Shown piece after piece: positions 8,370 through 16,922 of a stretch of 64,000 nucleotides of DNA (position 1 is the stretch's first letter; each line of letters opens with the position of its first letter). Made by a program: the position numbers and the translations under genes. The notes beneath the pieces are model-generated. The model was given only the letters and a program-made list of their open reading frames with translations, was not told the origin of the DNA and searched no databases. The DNA is taken from assembly GCA_031552145.1 (NCBI GenBank), contig JAVBMV010000008.1, positions 310,001 to 374,000 on the forward strand. Direction: 5' to 3'. Origin of the DNA: JAVBMV01 sp031552145 (lineage in GTDB: Bacteria > Myxococcota > Myxococcia > Myxococcales > UBA5297).

Positions 8370-9503
8370 TCAGGCACTTGCGGCTGCGATGGTCTCGCTC
8401 TCCGAGCTACGGGAAAAATCGACCATGTCGAGCGTGCTCTTCCAGGCGGAAAAACTGACTCGGGTGCGATATCCAGCGGCGTCACCGCCGAGCTGGAACG
8501 GGATCTCGCGATCGGCGGTCACCTCGACCTCCTCCGCCAGGAAATCGTAGATGGTGCCGTCGAAGAGACGTCCTTGCCAGAGGCGCGGATAGAGGCTCGC
8601 GAGCGCCTTGTGGAGCGGCAGATTGGCGACGCGCAGGTGGAAGAGGCCGCGCTTGACGCCGGCGAAGGGAAAGAGCTTCAGCCCATAGCCGTAGCAGGGG
8701 ACTGTGCTGGCAGCAGCCATCAGCGCCGGGCCTCGGTAGAGCAGCGCTCCCGCCGCGTCCGGGAGCTCCACGAGGGAGCCATCGGGGGCGACGGAGAGCG
8801 CCCTGCCGCGAGAGCGGACCTCGATGATGGGGCGCCTGCGGACGACGCAAGCGGGCAGGGATCGCGTCGCGATGGCGACCGCATATCCGGGCCCTCCAGT
8901 GAGCGCGCGCTTCGCGATGGGGAGCGCTGCGATGGAGTTTTTTATCTCGATGTAATGGTTGAGAATACCCGCGTCGAGCCCCACACCCGCGAAAGGCACT
9001 CGCTTTCCTTCGGAGACGACCAGATCGAGCTGACGGGGCGGAAAGAGCTCGAAGGCCCTGACCCGAAGAATGTCGTCAATCATCCCGCCGTCGCCCGGCG
9101 AGGAGGCGTTATAAAGGGTGGCCAAGGCGTTCCCGGTCCCCAGCTTCAGCACGCCGAAGGTAGGGAGTGGAGGGGCCGAGAAGGGATTGGAGCGCCGGAG
9201 CTCCTCATGGCGGTCGATGATCTCGTTCACAAAGCCGATGAAGCTGCCGTCGCCGCCGCCGATCAGGACCGTTGGATAGGCGCGCTCGACGACGATCCGA
9301 GAGATCGCCCGCGCCTCGTCCATCGTGCGGGAGAAGAAAAGGTCGCGCTCTGGAACCACGATGCTCAGCGCCCGGCGGACACGCTCATTCACCCGCCGCG
9401 CGTTCGCGTTCAATAGGACCGCGACCCTGCTGGCGCCAGCGAGCTGGGCAGGAAGCGACGTCTGGGAGGGCTGATACTCCGGATGGATGCGGTGAACGAT
9501 CAT
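8370..9503 (-). CDS. Diacylglycerol/sphingosine kinase-like lipid kinase (DAGK catalytic domain)
   Basis: About 377 residues. The N-terminal half carries the DAGK signature: RVAVLLNANARRVNERV, then the nucleotide-binding IGGGDGSFIGFVNEI, then FGVLKLGTGNALA, matching the NAD-kinase/DAGK fold. The C-terminal half is the beta-rich domain expected for a lipid kinase (FDGTIYDFLAEEVEV...). It probably phosphorylates a lipid such as diacylglycerol or a ceramide-like base at the inner membrane, feeding phospholipid or sphingolipid metabolism. The ATG at 9503 is chosen because GAGG lies 5 bases upstream; an ATG 10 codons earlier (9533) is the alternative. It stands alone, divergent from dnaK. Confidence 0.85.
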   Translation of the reverse strand: MIVHRIHPEYQPSQTSLPAQLAGASRVAVLLNANARRVNERVRRALSIVVPERDLFFSRTMDEARAISRIVVERAYPTVLIGGGDGSFIGFVNEIIDRHEELRRSNPFSAPPLPTFGVLKLGTGNALATLYNASSPGDGGMIDDILRVRAFELFPPRQLDLVVSEGKRVPFAGVGLDAGILNHYIEIKNSIAALPIAKRALTGGPGYAVAIATRSLPACVVRRRPIIEVRSRGRALSVAPDGSLVELPDAAGALLYRGPALMAAASTVPCYGYGLKLFPFAGVKRGLFHLRVANLPLHKALASLYPRLWQGRLFDGTIYDFLAEEVEVTADREIPFQLGGDAAGYRTRVSFSAWKSTLDMVDFSRSSESETIAAASA

Positions 9504-9699
9504 GAAGACCTCGGCTGTGGTCTCTTCATGCATGCTGGATGCCAGCGCGCTCCACTGGCGGGCAAAAAAATTGTTCCGTCATTTCAGCTGCTTAGCATCG
9601 GCGATCTGAGCCGTTCTCCGCATTGCGAATGGGCTGTGAAGGGAAGTGCTGGGCCGATGCGCAAGACGCTACGCACCTTGCGCTCCGAACGATTTCTGT

Positions 9700-9727
9700 T
9701 TGACAGCCCATCCGAGGTGGTTAGCTT
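9700..9727 (+). promoter_or_regulatory. Candidate sigma-70 promoter of dnaK
   Basis: A perfect TTGACA (9700-9705) is followed after 16 bases by TAGCTT (9722-9727), about 50 bases before the dnaK start. The -35 is ideal and the -10 weak. No CIRCE inverted repeat (the HrcA operator) is visible in the 270 bp upstream, so heat control, if any, would rest on another mechanism. Confidence 0.4.
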
Positions 9728-9738
9728 AGGGCCGAGAG

Positions 9739-9755
9739 TTTTTTGGGGGGAAACC
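9739..9755 (+). other. Short G-C hairpin with GNRA-type loop in the dnaK leader
   Basis: The leader contains a run of six G, three A and four C, which can fold as a 4-bp GGGG/CCCC stem closed by a GAAA tetraloop. It lies between the predicted promoter and the ribosome site GAGAGGA (about 9767). It may modulate translation or stability; this is inference only. Confidence 0.35.
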
Positions 9756-9777
9756 CCTGTAAATACGAGAGGATACA

Positions 9778-11688
9778 ATGGGAAAGATCATCGGAATCGA
9801 CCTCGGCACCACCAACAGCGTGGTCGCCGTGATGGATGGAAACGAGCCGCTCGTCATCACTAATGAAGAGGGCTCCAGGCTCACTCCTTCGGTCGTGGGC
9901 ATCTCGAAAGAGGGCGAACGCTCGGTTGGGCAGATTGCCAAGCGACAAGCCATCCTCAATCCCGAGCGTACCGTCTACTCGATCAAGCGCTTCATGGGTC
10001 GGCGCTACGAAGAGGTTGGCGAGGAGACTCGGCTGGTGCCCTACCATGTGGGCAAAGGTCCTGGCGGCGACGCCCGCGTCGAGATCGAGGGTAAGCAGCT
10101 GAGCCCTCCCGAGATCAGCGCACAGGTCCTCTTGAAGCTGAAGCGCGCGGCCGAGAACTATCTGGGCGAGAAGGTGACCGACGCGGTCATCACGGTTCCC
10201 GCCTACTTCAATGATGCGCAGCGCCAAGCCACGAAGGACGCCGGGGAGATCGCGGGGCTCACTGTGCGCCGCATCGTCAATGAGCCCACGGCGGCCGCGC
10301 TCGCCTACGGGCTCGACAAGAAGAAGGCCGAGAAGATCGCCGTCTTCGACTTCGGCGGCGGAACCTTCGACATCTCGGTGCTCGAGGTTGGCGAGAACAT
10401 CGTCGAGGTGATTGCCACGAATGGCGACACGCATCTCGGCGGTGACAACATCGACCAGCGCGTCATGGAGTGGCTCATCGCGGAATTCAAGAAGGAGACT
10501 GGCCTCGACGTCTCGAAGGACAAGATGGTGCTGCAACGCCTGAAGGAGGGCGCCGAGAAGGCGAAGATCGAGCTCTCCTCGGTGAGCGAGACCGAGATCA
10601 ACCTGCCGTTCCTTACCGCCGATGCCACTGGGCCGAAGCACCTCAACCTGCGCCTCTCCCGCGCCAAGCTCGAGGCGATGTGCGAGGATCTCTTCGCGCG
10701 CGCCTTCGAGCCCACCCGCAAGTGCCTGGCCGACGCAAAGCTCTCGCCCAACGAGATCGACGAGGTGGTGCTGGTGGGCGGCTCGACCCGCGTCCCCAAG
10801 ATCCAAGAGTTGGTGAAGCAGTTCTTCGGCAAGGAGCCGAACCGCTCGGTCAATCCCGATGAGGTGGTAGCGGTGGGAGCCGCGGTGCAGGCCGGCGTCC
10901 TCTCCGGCGAGGTGAAGGACATCCTCCTCCTCGACGTCACTCCACTCTCGCTTGGAGTCGAGACGCTAGGCGGCGTCATGACCCGTCTCATCGAGCGCAA
11001 CACCACCATCCCTACCAAGGCCAGCCAGGTCTTCTCGACCGCCTCCGATAATCAGCCCTCGGTCGAGGTTCACGTTCTGCAGGGCGAGCGCGAGTTCGCC
11101 AAGGACAACCGCTCCCTTGGACAGTTCCGCCTCGAGGGAATCCCGCTCGCGCCACGGGGCATGCCTCAGATCGAGGTCACCTTCGACATCGACGCCAACG
11201 GCATCTTGCACGTCGGCGCGAAGGATCGCGCCACCGGTAAGGAGCAGAAGATCACCATCACCCACAGCTCTGGCCTCTCGAAGGACGAGGTGGAGAAGAT
11301 GGTAGGTGACGCCAAGAGCCACGAGGCCGAGGACAAGGAACGGCGCGCGGTCGCCGATCTGCGCAACGGCCTGGAGCAGAACACCTGGCAGGCCGAGAAG
11401 CTGATTGCCGAGAACAAGAGCAAGCTCTCGGAGGGCTCGGTGAAGCAGCTCGAGGAGGCCATCGCCGAGGCGAAGAAGCTGAAGGAGAGCGAGGAGAAGA
11501 GCGCTCTTCAGAGTGCGCTCGAGAAGCTGGAGAAGGCGAGCCACCTGGTCGCTTCGGAGCTCTACCAAGCAGCCAACACTCAAGGCGCGGCCACCCCCGA
11601 TGCTCCCACCGCGGGAGGCGCCGAGGGCGAGAAGGGTGACGTGGTCGACGCCGAGTTTAGGCCCAACCAGCCACCCAGCCAGGCCTGA
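9778..11688 (+). CDS. dnaK: Molecular chaperone DnaK (Hsp70)
   Basis: A full-length 636-residue Hsp70. The N-terminal ATPase begins MGKIIGIDLGTTNSVVAVMDG and holds the phosphate loops (AYFNDAQRQATKDAGEIAGL, FDFGGGTFDISVLEV, VVLVGGSTRVPKIQ). Next come the linker VKDILLLDVTPLSLGVE, the substrate-binding domain, a helical lid, and a tail ending KGDVVDAEF then a short proline-rich stretch. DnaK binds exposed hydrophobic segments of client proteins in the cytosol and works with DnaJ and GrpE. Neither partner gene, nor hrcA, is next to it, so the usual hrcA-grpE-dnaK-dnaJ cluster is split. A ribosome site GAGAGGA precedes the ATG. A strong hairpin follows the stop. Confidence 0.98.
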   Translation: MGKIIGIDLGTTNSVVAVMDGNEPLVITNEEGSRLTPSVVGISKEGERSVGQIAKRQAILNPERTVYSIKRFMGRRYEEVGEETRLVPYHVGKGPGGDARVEIEGKQLSPPEISAQVLLKLKRAAENYLGEKVTDAVITVPAYFNDAQRQATKDAGEIAGLTVRRIVNEPTAAALAYGLDKKKAEKIAVFDFGGGTFDISVLEVGENIVEVIATNGDTHLGGDNIDQRVMEWLIAEFKKETGLDVSKDKMVLQRLKEGAEKAKIELSSVSETEINLPFLTADATGPKHLNLRLSRAKLEAMCEDLFARAFEPTRKCLADAKLSPNEIDEVVLVGGSTRVPKIQELVKQFFGKEPNRSVNPDEVVAVGAAVQAGVLSGEVKDILLLDVTPLSLGVETLGGVMTRLIERNTTIPTKASQVFSTASDNQPSVEVHVLQGEREFAKDNRSLGQFRLEGIPLAPRGMPQIEVTFDIDANGILHVGAKDRATGKEQKITITHSSGLSKDEVEKMVGDAKSHEAEDKERRAVADLRNGLEQNTWQAEKLIAENKSKLSEGSVKQLEEAIAEAKKLKESEEKSALQSALEKLEKASHLVASELYQAANTQGAATPDAPTAGGAEGEKGDVVDAEFRPNQPPSQA

Positions 11689-11710
11689 GCCGACGGCCAA
11701 AAAGAATAGG

Positions 11711-11754
11711 CAGCCAAACGAGCCGGGAGGGTGACCTCTCCGGCTCGTTTGCTG
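11711..11754 (+). terminator. Hairpin after dnaK (probable terminator)
   Basis: A long stem lies between dnaK and rph: CAGC then AAACGAGCCGG and GAGG on the left pair with CCTC, CCGGCTCGTTT and GCTG on the right around a GTGA loop, with one-base bulges. No long T-run follows, so it may be a weak terminator or an attenuator for the downstream rph-rdgB genes. Confidence 0.6.
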
Positions 11755-11787
11755 TAAGGAGCGGCGTCACTTCTTCCCGGAGAGCCC

Positions 11788-12507
11788 ATGGCCAGAGAGA
11801 ACCGTTCCCCGCGCGAGCTGCGCCCCATCCGCCTCACCCCTGGCTTCACCAAGCACGCCGAAGGCTCGGTGTTGGTCGAGTTTGGCGAGACGCGCGTCCT
11901 CTGCACCGCCTCCGTGGAGGAGCGCGTCCCCCCCCATGTCTTCGGAACGGGGCGCGGCTGGGTCACCGCCGAGTACGGAATGCTTCCGCGCGCGACGGGT
12001 ACGCGCAATGCGCGCGAGGCTGCCCGAGGGAAGCAAACCGGCAGGACCGTCGAGATCCAGCGCCTCATCGGGCGGGCGCTGCGCGCCTCCATCGATCTGG
12101 CGTTACTTGGACCTCGTACCATCACCATCGACTGCGATGTCCTGCAGGCCGACGGCGGCACGCGCACCGCCTCGATCACCGGCGGCTATGTGGCGCTGGC
12201 GCTCGCGACGAAGAAGCTCCGGAGCGGGCGGATCATCGTGCAGGACCCCATGGTGGCGCGTGTCGCAGGCGTGAGCGTTGGGCTCATGGGTGGCGAGCCC
12301 TTCCTCGACCTCGACTACTCGGAGGACTCGAGCGCGGACGTCGACCTGAACATCGTCGCGAATGATCGATGCGAGCTGATCGAGGTCCAGGGCACCGCCG
12401 AGGGCAGGACCTTCGCCAGAGGCGCACTCGATGCGATGCTCGATCTTGCGCTGGAGGGCATTACCTCGCTCACGCTGGCTCAGCAGAAGGCGCTGGGCGA
12501 AGGATGA
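11788..12507 (+). CDS. rph: Ribonuclease PH
   Basis: The 239-residue protein matches RNase PH throughout: RPIRLTPGFTKHAEGSVLVEFGETRVLCTASVE near the N-terminus, GRGWVTAEYGMLPRATGTRNAREA with the phosphate-binding arginines, GRTVEIQRLIGRALRA, and CDVLQADGGTRTASITGGYVAL carrying catalytic acidic positions. It removes 3' tRNA precursor nucleotides phosphorolytically, using inorganic phosphate, and works as a hexameric ring in the cytosol. Length is typical. The next gene (rdgB) overlaps it in an ATGA arrangement, so the two are translationally coupled, a common rph-rdgB pairing. Confidence 0.97.
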   Translation: MARENRSPRELRPIRLTPGFTKHAEGSVLVEFGETRVLCTASVEERVPPHVFGTGRGWVTAEYGMLPRATGTRNAREAARGKQTGRTVEIQRLIGRALRASIDLALLGPRTITIDCDVLQADGGTRTASITGGYVALALATKKLRSGRIIVQDPMVARVAGVSVGLMGGEPFLDLDYSEDSSADVDLNIVANDRCELIEVQGTAEGRTFARGALDAMLDLALEGITSLTLAQQKALGEG

Positions 12508-13169
12508 GCGAGGAGGGGAGCAGCAAGCTGCGATTGCTCTTCGCGACCACCAACGCGGGCAAGCTCTACGAGCTGCGCCAGTTGGCCGAGCGCGCGGGAC
12601 TTCAGCTCCTCTCACTGTCCGACGTGGCACCTCTCGAGGTGGAGGAGAATGGTGCCACCCTGGAGGAGAACGCCGAGAAGAAAGCGCGCGCCTATGTCGC
12701 CCGCTACGGCCTCGCCGCGCTCGCCGACGACACGGGCCTCTTCGTCGACGCCCTGGATGGCGCGCCCGGCATCTACTCTGCCCGATACGCCGCGCCTGGC
12801 GAGACTCTTCCCGGCGCCGAGCAAGGAGGGCAGACGCAGGACCAGCGCAATCGGCGAAAGCTCCTGGCCGCGTTGCGCGGCGTAGTGGGGGAGGGGAGGC
12901 GCGCCCATTTCCGAACCGTGCTGGCCCTGGCGCTTCCCGGCGAACCCACACTGTTTGCGCAGGGACGCTGCCAGGGTCGCATCTCCGAGGAAGAACGAGG
13001 CGATGGCGGCTTCGGTTACGATCCGCTCTTCGAGACCCAGGCCGACGGCAGGACCATGGCCGAGCTGACGCCCGCCGAGAAGAACGCCCTTTCACACCGA
13101 GGCGCGGCCTTCAGAGCCGTCGTGCCCCTGCTAGAGGCCTTGGCGCGCCGGCGCCCAGAAGCATCCTGA
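12504..13169 (+). CDS. rdgB: RdgB/HAM1-family XTP/dITP pyrophosphatase
   Basis: The 221-residue product has the family signatures: LLFATTNAGKLYELRQL (substrate loop), VEENGATLEENAEKKA, ALADDTGLFVDALDGAPGIYSARYA with the metal-binding acids, then GGFGYDPLFE and MAELTPAEKNALSHRG(A). It hydrolyses XTP, ITP and dITP to monophosphates, keeping deaminated purines out of nucleic acids. The ATG at 12504 overlaps the rph stop (ATGA), which sets this start firmly although the frame is open further upstream. Downstream come two tRNA genes. Confidence 0.96.
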   Translation: MSEEGSSKLRLLFATTNAGKLYELRQLAERAGLQLLSLSDVAPLEVEENGATLEENAEKKARAYVARYGLAALADDTGLFVDALDGAPGIYSARYAAPGETLPGAEQGGQTQDQRNRRKLLAALRGVVGEGRRAHFRTVLALALPGEPTLFAQGRCQGRISEEERGDGGFGYDPLFETQADGRTMAELTPAEKNALSHRGAAFRAVVPLLEALARRRPEAS

Positions 13170-13206
13170 AGCTCGACCACAGCTTGCATGGCGAGCACCT
13201 TTGGAC

Positions 13207-13212
13207 TACATC
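13207..13212 (+). promoter_or_regulatory. Possible promoter -10 for the tRNA-Pro/tRNA-Arg pair
   Basis: TTGCAT (13184-13189) and TACATC (13207-13212) are 17 bases apart, and would start transcription a few bases before tRNA-Pro. Both boxes are weak matches, so read-through from rdgB remains equally possible. Confidence 0.3.
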
Positions 13213-13222
13213 CTGCGCCCTT

Positions 13223-13296
13223 CGGGGCGTAGCGCAGCCTGGTAGCGCACCTGCCTTGGGCGCAGGTGGTCGCAGGTTCAAATCCTGTCGCCCCGA
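13223..13296 (+). tRNA. tRNA-Pro (anticodon TGG)
   Basis: A 74-base cloverleaf. Acceptor CGGGGCG (13223-13229) pairs with CGCCCCG (13289-13295), with A as discriminator. The anticodon stem CCTGC/GCAGG encloses the loop CTTGGGC, giving anticodon TGG (proline). The T arm CGCAGGTTCAAATCCTGTG-like segment is intact. No CCA is encoded. Confidence 0.95.
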
Positions 13297-13305
13297 CTCG
13301 AGTAT

Positions 13306-13379
13306 GCGCCAGTAGCTCATCTGGATAGAGCAACGGCCTTCTAAGCCGTAGGCAGCTGGTTCGAGTCCAGCCTGGCGCG
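13306..13379 (+). tRNA. tRNA-Arg (anticodon TCT)
   Basis: A 74-base cloverleaf starting 9 bases after tRNA-Pro. Acceptor GCGCCAG (13306-13312) pairs with CTGGCGC (13372-13378), discriminator G. The anticodon stem ACGGC/GCCGT holds the loop CTTCTAA, anticodon TCT, which reads AGA/AGG arginine codons. The T arm contains GGTTCGAGTCC. CCA is not encoded. Probably transcribed with tRNA-Pro. Confidence 0.95.
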
Positions 13380-13391
13380 TCGGCCCGCATC

Positions 13392-13496
13392 ATTCGTGGG
13401 GAACGCAGTAGACGTAGGGGCGACCGGCGGTCGCCCTTGGTCGGCCAGAAGACCAGGTCGAAAAGGTGCCTGTTTTCGCCCCTACCTATTCGTGGG
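13392..13496. repeat. Inverted-repeat element with flanking 9-bp direct repeats
   Basis: GTAGGGGCGA (13414-13423) is repeated in inverted form as TCGCCCCTAC (13476-13485). Within it GGGCGACC and GGTCGCCC (13417-13435) make a second hairpin, and a CTTGGTC...GACCAGG pair (G-T tolerated) a third. ATTCGTGGG occurs at 13392-13400 and again at 13488-13496, flanking the structure. This looks like a small REP/MITE-like element, or an elaborate terminator for the tRNA genes and the convergent lipoprotein gene. Confidence 0.5.
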
Positions 13497-13498
13497 CG

Positions 13499-16400
13499 TT
13501 ACGGTTGCAAGAACCCCTTGAGGTGCCTCGGGGCGCCCGGGCTGCCCAGCCCCACGCCGTTGCCGCCGCGCCCAACCGCGGGTAGCTCCAGCCGATCGTC
13601 GAGCACCTGCACTCCATAGAGCAGCGAGGGCACGCTCGGTCTCCCACCATTTGGAAGGCTGATGCTCGGGTGGTCGAAAGGAGCGCTCTCATAGCGAACG
13701 CGCTCGTCGGTCAGCGCTTTTAGGAAGGCGATGAGCGCCGCTCGCTCTGGCCCCGTCAATCCGAGCGGCAGTATGTCGGGATCGAGCTGGTCCAAGTTTT
13801 CGTGCGCGAAGTCGCCGCCTCGGCTGTAGAAGGCCATCACCTGCTCGAGCGTCGCCTGGCCACCGTTATGGAAGTAGGGGGCGGTGAGTTCGACGTTGCG
13901 CAAGGTTGGGGTCTTGAATGCTCCATCTACCGCGATCCGTTCGGAAGGGTTGAGCGGAGGGGCGAAGGGATTGTGCTTGTCGGGCCCAGGATCGACGGGA
14001 TCGGGGAGGAGCTTCGGGATCTCGGCCAAGATCGCCCGGAGCTCGACGCTCAGGATGCCGATGCTGTCGAGATTCTCATAGACATTTCCGATGATCGCCG
14101 AGGCCACGTCAAAGCGAGGCTCCAGGGCGAGGATCTCTCGCTCGGCCCTCTCCAGAGCGCGAGTCTGGGAGGAATCGAGGGGCATTAAGCGAAGGAGCTT
14201 GAGCGCCTCATCGGGGCGCGCAGGGATGCGAGGTACTCCGGCGAGCCGGTTCGCCTCACGGAGCGAGAGAGCGGGGTTCTCCTCGAGAATCTTGGCCAGC
14301 CGCTCTTGATAACGGCGGGAGTTGGACAAAGGAAGCGAATCGGGGCCAATCCGGCCTCCTATCCCGATATCCTCGAGCGTGGGGCGCAACCCGATGTTGT
14401 AGAAGCCGTTGTCATAGAGAGCGACGCGGCCATTCCCCATCACCATTCGCTCGAGCGGTTCGTCCCGAACGATCGTCGCCGAAGCGTGGGTGAACTCTGG
14501 CCCCGAGTGGCAGGCGATACATTTCGCCCGACCCAGGAAGAGGCGAAACCCCTGTTGCGCTTCGTCCGACAGCGCCGCGGCATCCCCCTCCATGAACCGG
14601 TCGAAGGGCGCGTCATCGGAGACGAGGAGACTCTCGTACTCGTTCACCGCGAGGCCAAAGAAGAGCGAGAAGTTGTATTCCAAGAGGGTGAAGCGCTCGG
14701 GCCCGGGCTCGCCCTGGACCACGACCGGCGTCTCGCCAGAGAGGTCGACGACATAGCCTGGCGCATCCCACCATTGTAGGTCGAACGCTCTCTTCGCCAG
14801 CTCCACGTAGGTGACGTTGATTCCTTTCTCGGGGCTCCTGCTATAGGGACCCAAGATGCTGTCGTCTGGCGCGACCTCCTGAAGTCCAAGCGGAGCGAGC
14901 CGCTCGACGTCGAAGAGCTTTCGACCTACCTCTGGAAAGCGACGACCGGGAAAGTGCATCTCCAGTTCGCTGAGCACCGGCCCCACCGCCTGCGACGCCG
15001 TCGAAATGTTCTCGATCCGGATGGCGATGAGCTCCGCCCCCCCCTCTCCGCCGTGGACGGCACGCGCGATCCTCGTCGTTCGATCGAGCTCGCCGATCGG
15101 GTTGATGCCATTGAACTCGCTCCTTGCGCGCCCATCCCAAAAGTTTCGGTCGTTGAGGACGGCATTCAGCGTCGTCGGGGTGTGGCGCGGCTCCGTGTTT
15201 CGGACGAGCGCCGGGCCCGTGGGGGTCTGCACGTTGAAGATCGCCCCGTTGCCCAAAAAGCTCGGCTCGCCGAGGTCGTAGGGGAAGCCGATCTGCGTGA
15301 ACGCGGCGTTGAAAACGCCCTGGGACGAACAGATGTCGTTGGTGTCTCGCAGCACCGCCGAGTCGCGATTGTCGGGATCGGCGAGCAGGTGGAAGGGAAA
15401 GTCCTCGCTGGTGAGCTGTTGCCCCGCGGCGTAAGCACCCCCGGGGACACCCTCGAGTGGGCCGTTGGCGAAGGTGGCGTCGCCATCGGCGAAAGTGGCG
15501 GTCTGGTTCCGAAATCCTGGGTTGAGCTGATTACTCGAGCGGGCGTCGGCACCCGCATGAAAATGGCAGCTCGCGCAAGCTTGGCCATCCGAGCCTATCT
15601 GCTGCTCCCAGAAGAGCGCCTTCCCCAATGCGCGCAGCGCCGCGCGGTCGACCACAAACTTGCTCAGCTCCTGCGCCTCGAAGCCGCGGCGGGAGACAGT
15701 CTTGAGCGAATCGGTCAGGAGCGCCGCGGAAGCTCTGAGCTCCGCCGTCGGGGTCGCGGGCGGAGCGCCATCCTCGCAACCCTCGGGTCCCCAGGCAGAC
15801 TCGGGATCGCAGGGCGCACAATGTCCAACCGACCCGAAAGAGCTGGGCCAACACCGCTCCTCGAGCTCGGCACAGATCGCCGCCTCGGGAGAACAGCGCG
15901 CAAGGCATAGGGCGCCGATGCAATCGAACCCCGCTTGACACGGGGTGCTCGGGCCGCACGCCGCCTCCGCGAACCCTGGGCCGGGGCGAAGACAAGCATA
16001 GCCATCGACGCCGCCCCACTGGCAGGCTCTGCCGCCTAGACAGGCATCGACGACGAGGGGATCGCAGGCGGGAGCGCAGCTCCCCGCGGCGACAGATTCG
16101 GCGACACAGACCTCTCCCGTTGCACAGCTCGGCGCGAGCGGATCGCAGGCCCGTTTGCAGAGCAGTTCGACGGGCGCGCAATAGAGCCCGGCGTCACAAG
16201 AGAGCGCGGCACAGGAGTCGCCCTCTTGGGCCTTCGCATCGGGCAGACAGCGATCTTCCGTCCCATCGAAGCGGCAGGTCGTACCGGCAGGGCATCCGGC
16301 GGCACAACCCGCGCGCTGCAGACAGACGCCCGCGCCGCCCGACGCGGCGCCGAGGGAGGCGCAGAGCTGGCTCTGTTTGGGGCACTGGGGGAACTCGAGA

Positions 16401-16846
16401 TCGCAGAGTCGAGCACAGCGCCCTCCAATGCAATCGAGCCCAGGTAGGCACTCTCCCGCGGAGCAGATGGCGCTCTCCGCGAGCGCACCGTTGCTCCGGC
16501 AGACGAAGCCGCCATTCCCGAGCGCACACATACGTCCCTCTCCGCACGCGGCGGGGTCGAGGGGGTCGCAGCGCTTGCACTGGTTTTCGGCGCAGATGAG
16601 ACCGTCCGAACAGGCAGCCTCGCCGCACTCTTCGACGCGCGACGAGGCGTCGCAGTTGTCAAAGTCTTGGATCTTGCCACAGACCCGCCCGCTCGCGGCG
16701 TTGCGAATACAGAAGGCGAGGGTCGTCTCCCGCTCGCACTGAGGCGGAGGCATCGCGGCATCGGGCGAACGCTTGGGGCCCGGCGCCTGGCTCGAGCAAG
16801 ACGTGGCCCAGAGAAGGGCCGCCGCGAAGACCAACACTGAACGCAT
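13499..16846 (-). CDS. Cysteine-rich lipoprotein fused to a MauG/di-haem cytochrome c peroxidase domain
   Basis: The 1115-residue protein opens with a signal peptide and a probable lipobox (LLWATSC, Cys17). Residues about 36-355 are a cysteine-dense region with repeated spacing patterns (CxxGxxC, CDPLxPxC). The C-terminal part, from about 365, is a di-haem peroxidase: haem motifs CASCH (424-428) and CIACH (776-780), an inserted section between them, and the family's late block YFHNGGQATLEQVMAFYSRGG. MauG/CcpA proteins use haem in the periplasm to reduce peroxide or oxidise protein tyrosine/tryptophan. It is about three times the size of a simple peroxidase. The role of the cysteine region is unknown; it may be a surface or interaction module. 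Confidence 0.85.
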   Translation of the reverse strand: MRSVLVFAAALLWATSCSSQAPGPKRSPDAAMPPPQCERETTLAFCIRNAASGRVCGKIQDFDNCDASSRVEECGEAACSDGLICAENQCKRCDPLDPAACGEGRMCALGNGGFVCRSNGALAESAICSAGECLPGLDCIGGRCARLCDLEFPQCPKQSQLCASLGAASGGAGVCLQRAGCAAGCPAGTTCRFDGTEDRCLPDAKAQEGDSCAALSCDAGLYCAPVELLCKRACDPLAPSCATGEVCVAESVAAGSCAPACDPLVVDACLGGRACQWGGVDGYACLRPGPGFAEAACGPSTPCQAGFDCIGALCLARCSPEAAICAELEERCWPSSFGSVGHCAPCDPESAWGPEGCEDGAPPATPTAELRASAALLTDSLKTVSRRGFEAQELSKFVVDRAALRALGKALFWEQQIGSDGQACASCHFHAGADARSSNQLNPGFRNQTATFADGDATFANGPLEGVPGGAYAAGQQLTSEDFPFHLLADPDNRDSAVLRDTNDICSSQGVFNAAFTQIGFPYDLGEPSFLGNGAIFNVQTPTGPALVRNTEPRHTPTTLNAVLNDRNFWDGRARSEFNGINPIGELDRTTRIARAVHGGEGGAELIAIRIENISTASQAVGPVLSELEMHFPGRRFPEVGRKLFDVERLAPLGLQEVAPDDSILGPYSRSPEKGINVTYVELAKRAFDLQWWDAPGYVVDLSGETPVVVQGEPGPERFTLLEYNFSLFFGLAVNEYESLLVSDDAPFDRFMEGDAAALSDEAQQGFRLFLGRAKCIACHSGPEFTHASATIVRDEPLERMVMGNGRVALYDNGFYNIGLRPTLEDIGIGGRIGPDSLPLSNSRRYQERLAKILEENPALSLREANRLAGVPRIPARPDEALKLLRLMPLDSSQTRALERAEREILALEPRFDVASAIIGNVYENLDSIGILSVELRAILAEIPKLLPDPVDPGPDKHNPFAPPLNPSERIAVDGAFKTPTLRNVELTAPYFHNGGQATLEQVMAFYSRGGDFAHENLDQLDPDILPLGLTGPERAALIAFLKALTDERVRYESAPFDHPSISLPNGGRPSVPSLLYGVQVLDDRLELPAVGRGGNGVGLGSPGAPRHLKGFLQP

Positions 16847-16922
16847 GAATGGGGCTCCGGTGAGTAGGGAGCCCTAGCCTTGGCTTCGGCGAACCCATTG
16901 CCAATCGCGCAAGAGGGGAGTG

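Noticed and set aside
9534..9777. CIRCE operator or sigma-32 promoter before dnaK
   Set aside because: No TTAGCACTC inverted repeat and no CTTGAA/CCCCAT pair are found.
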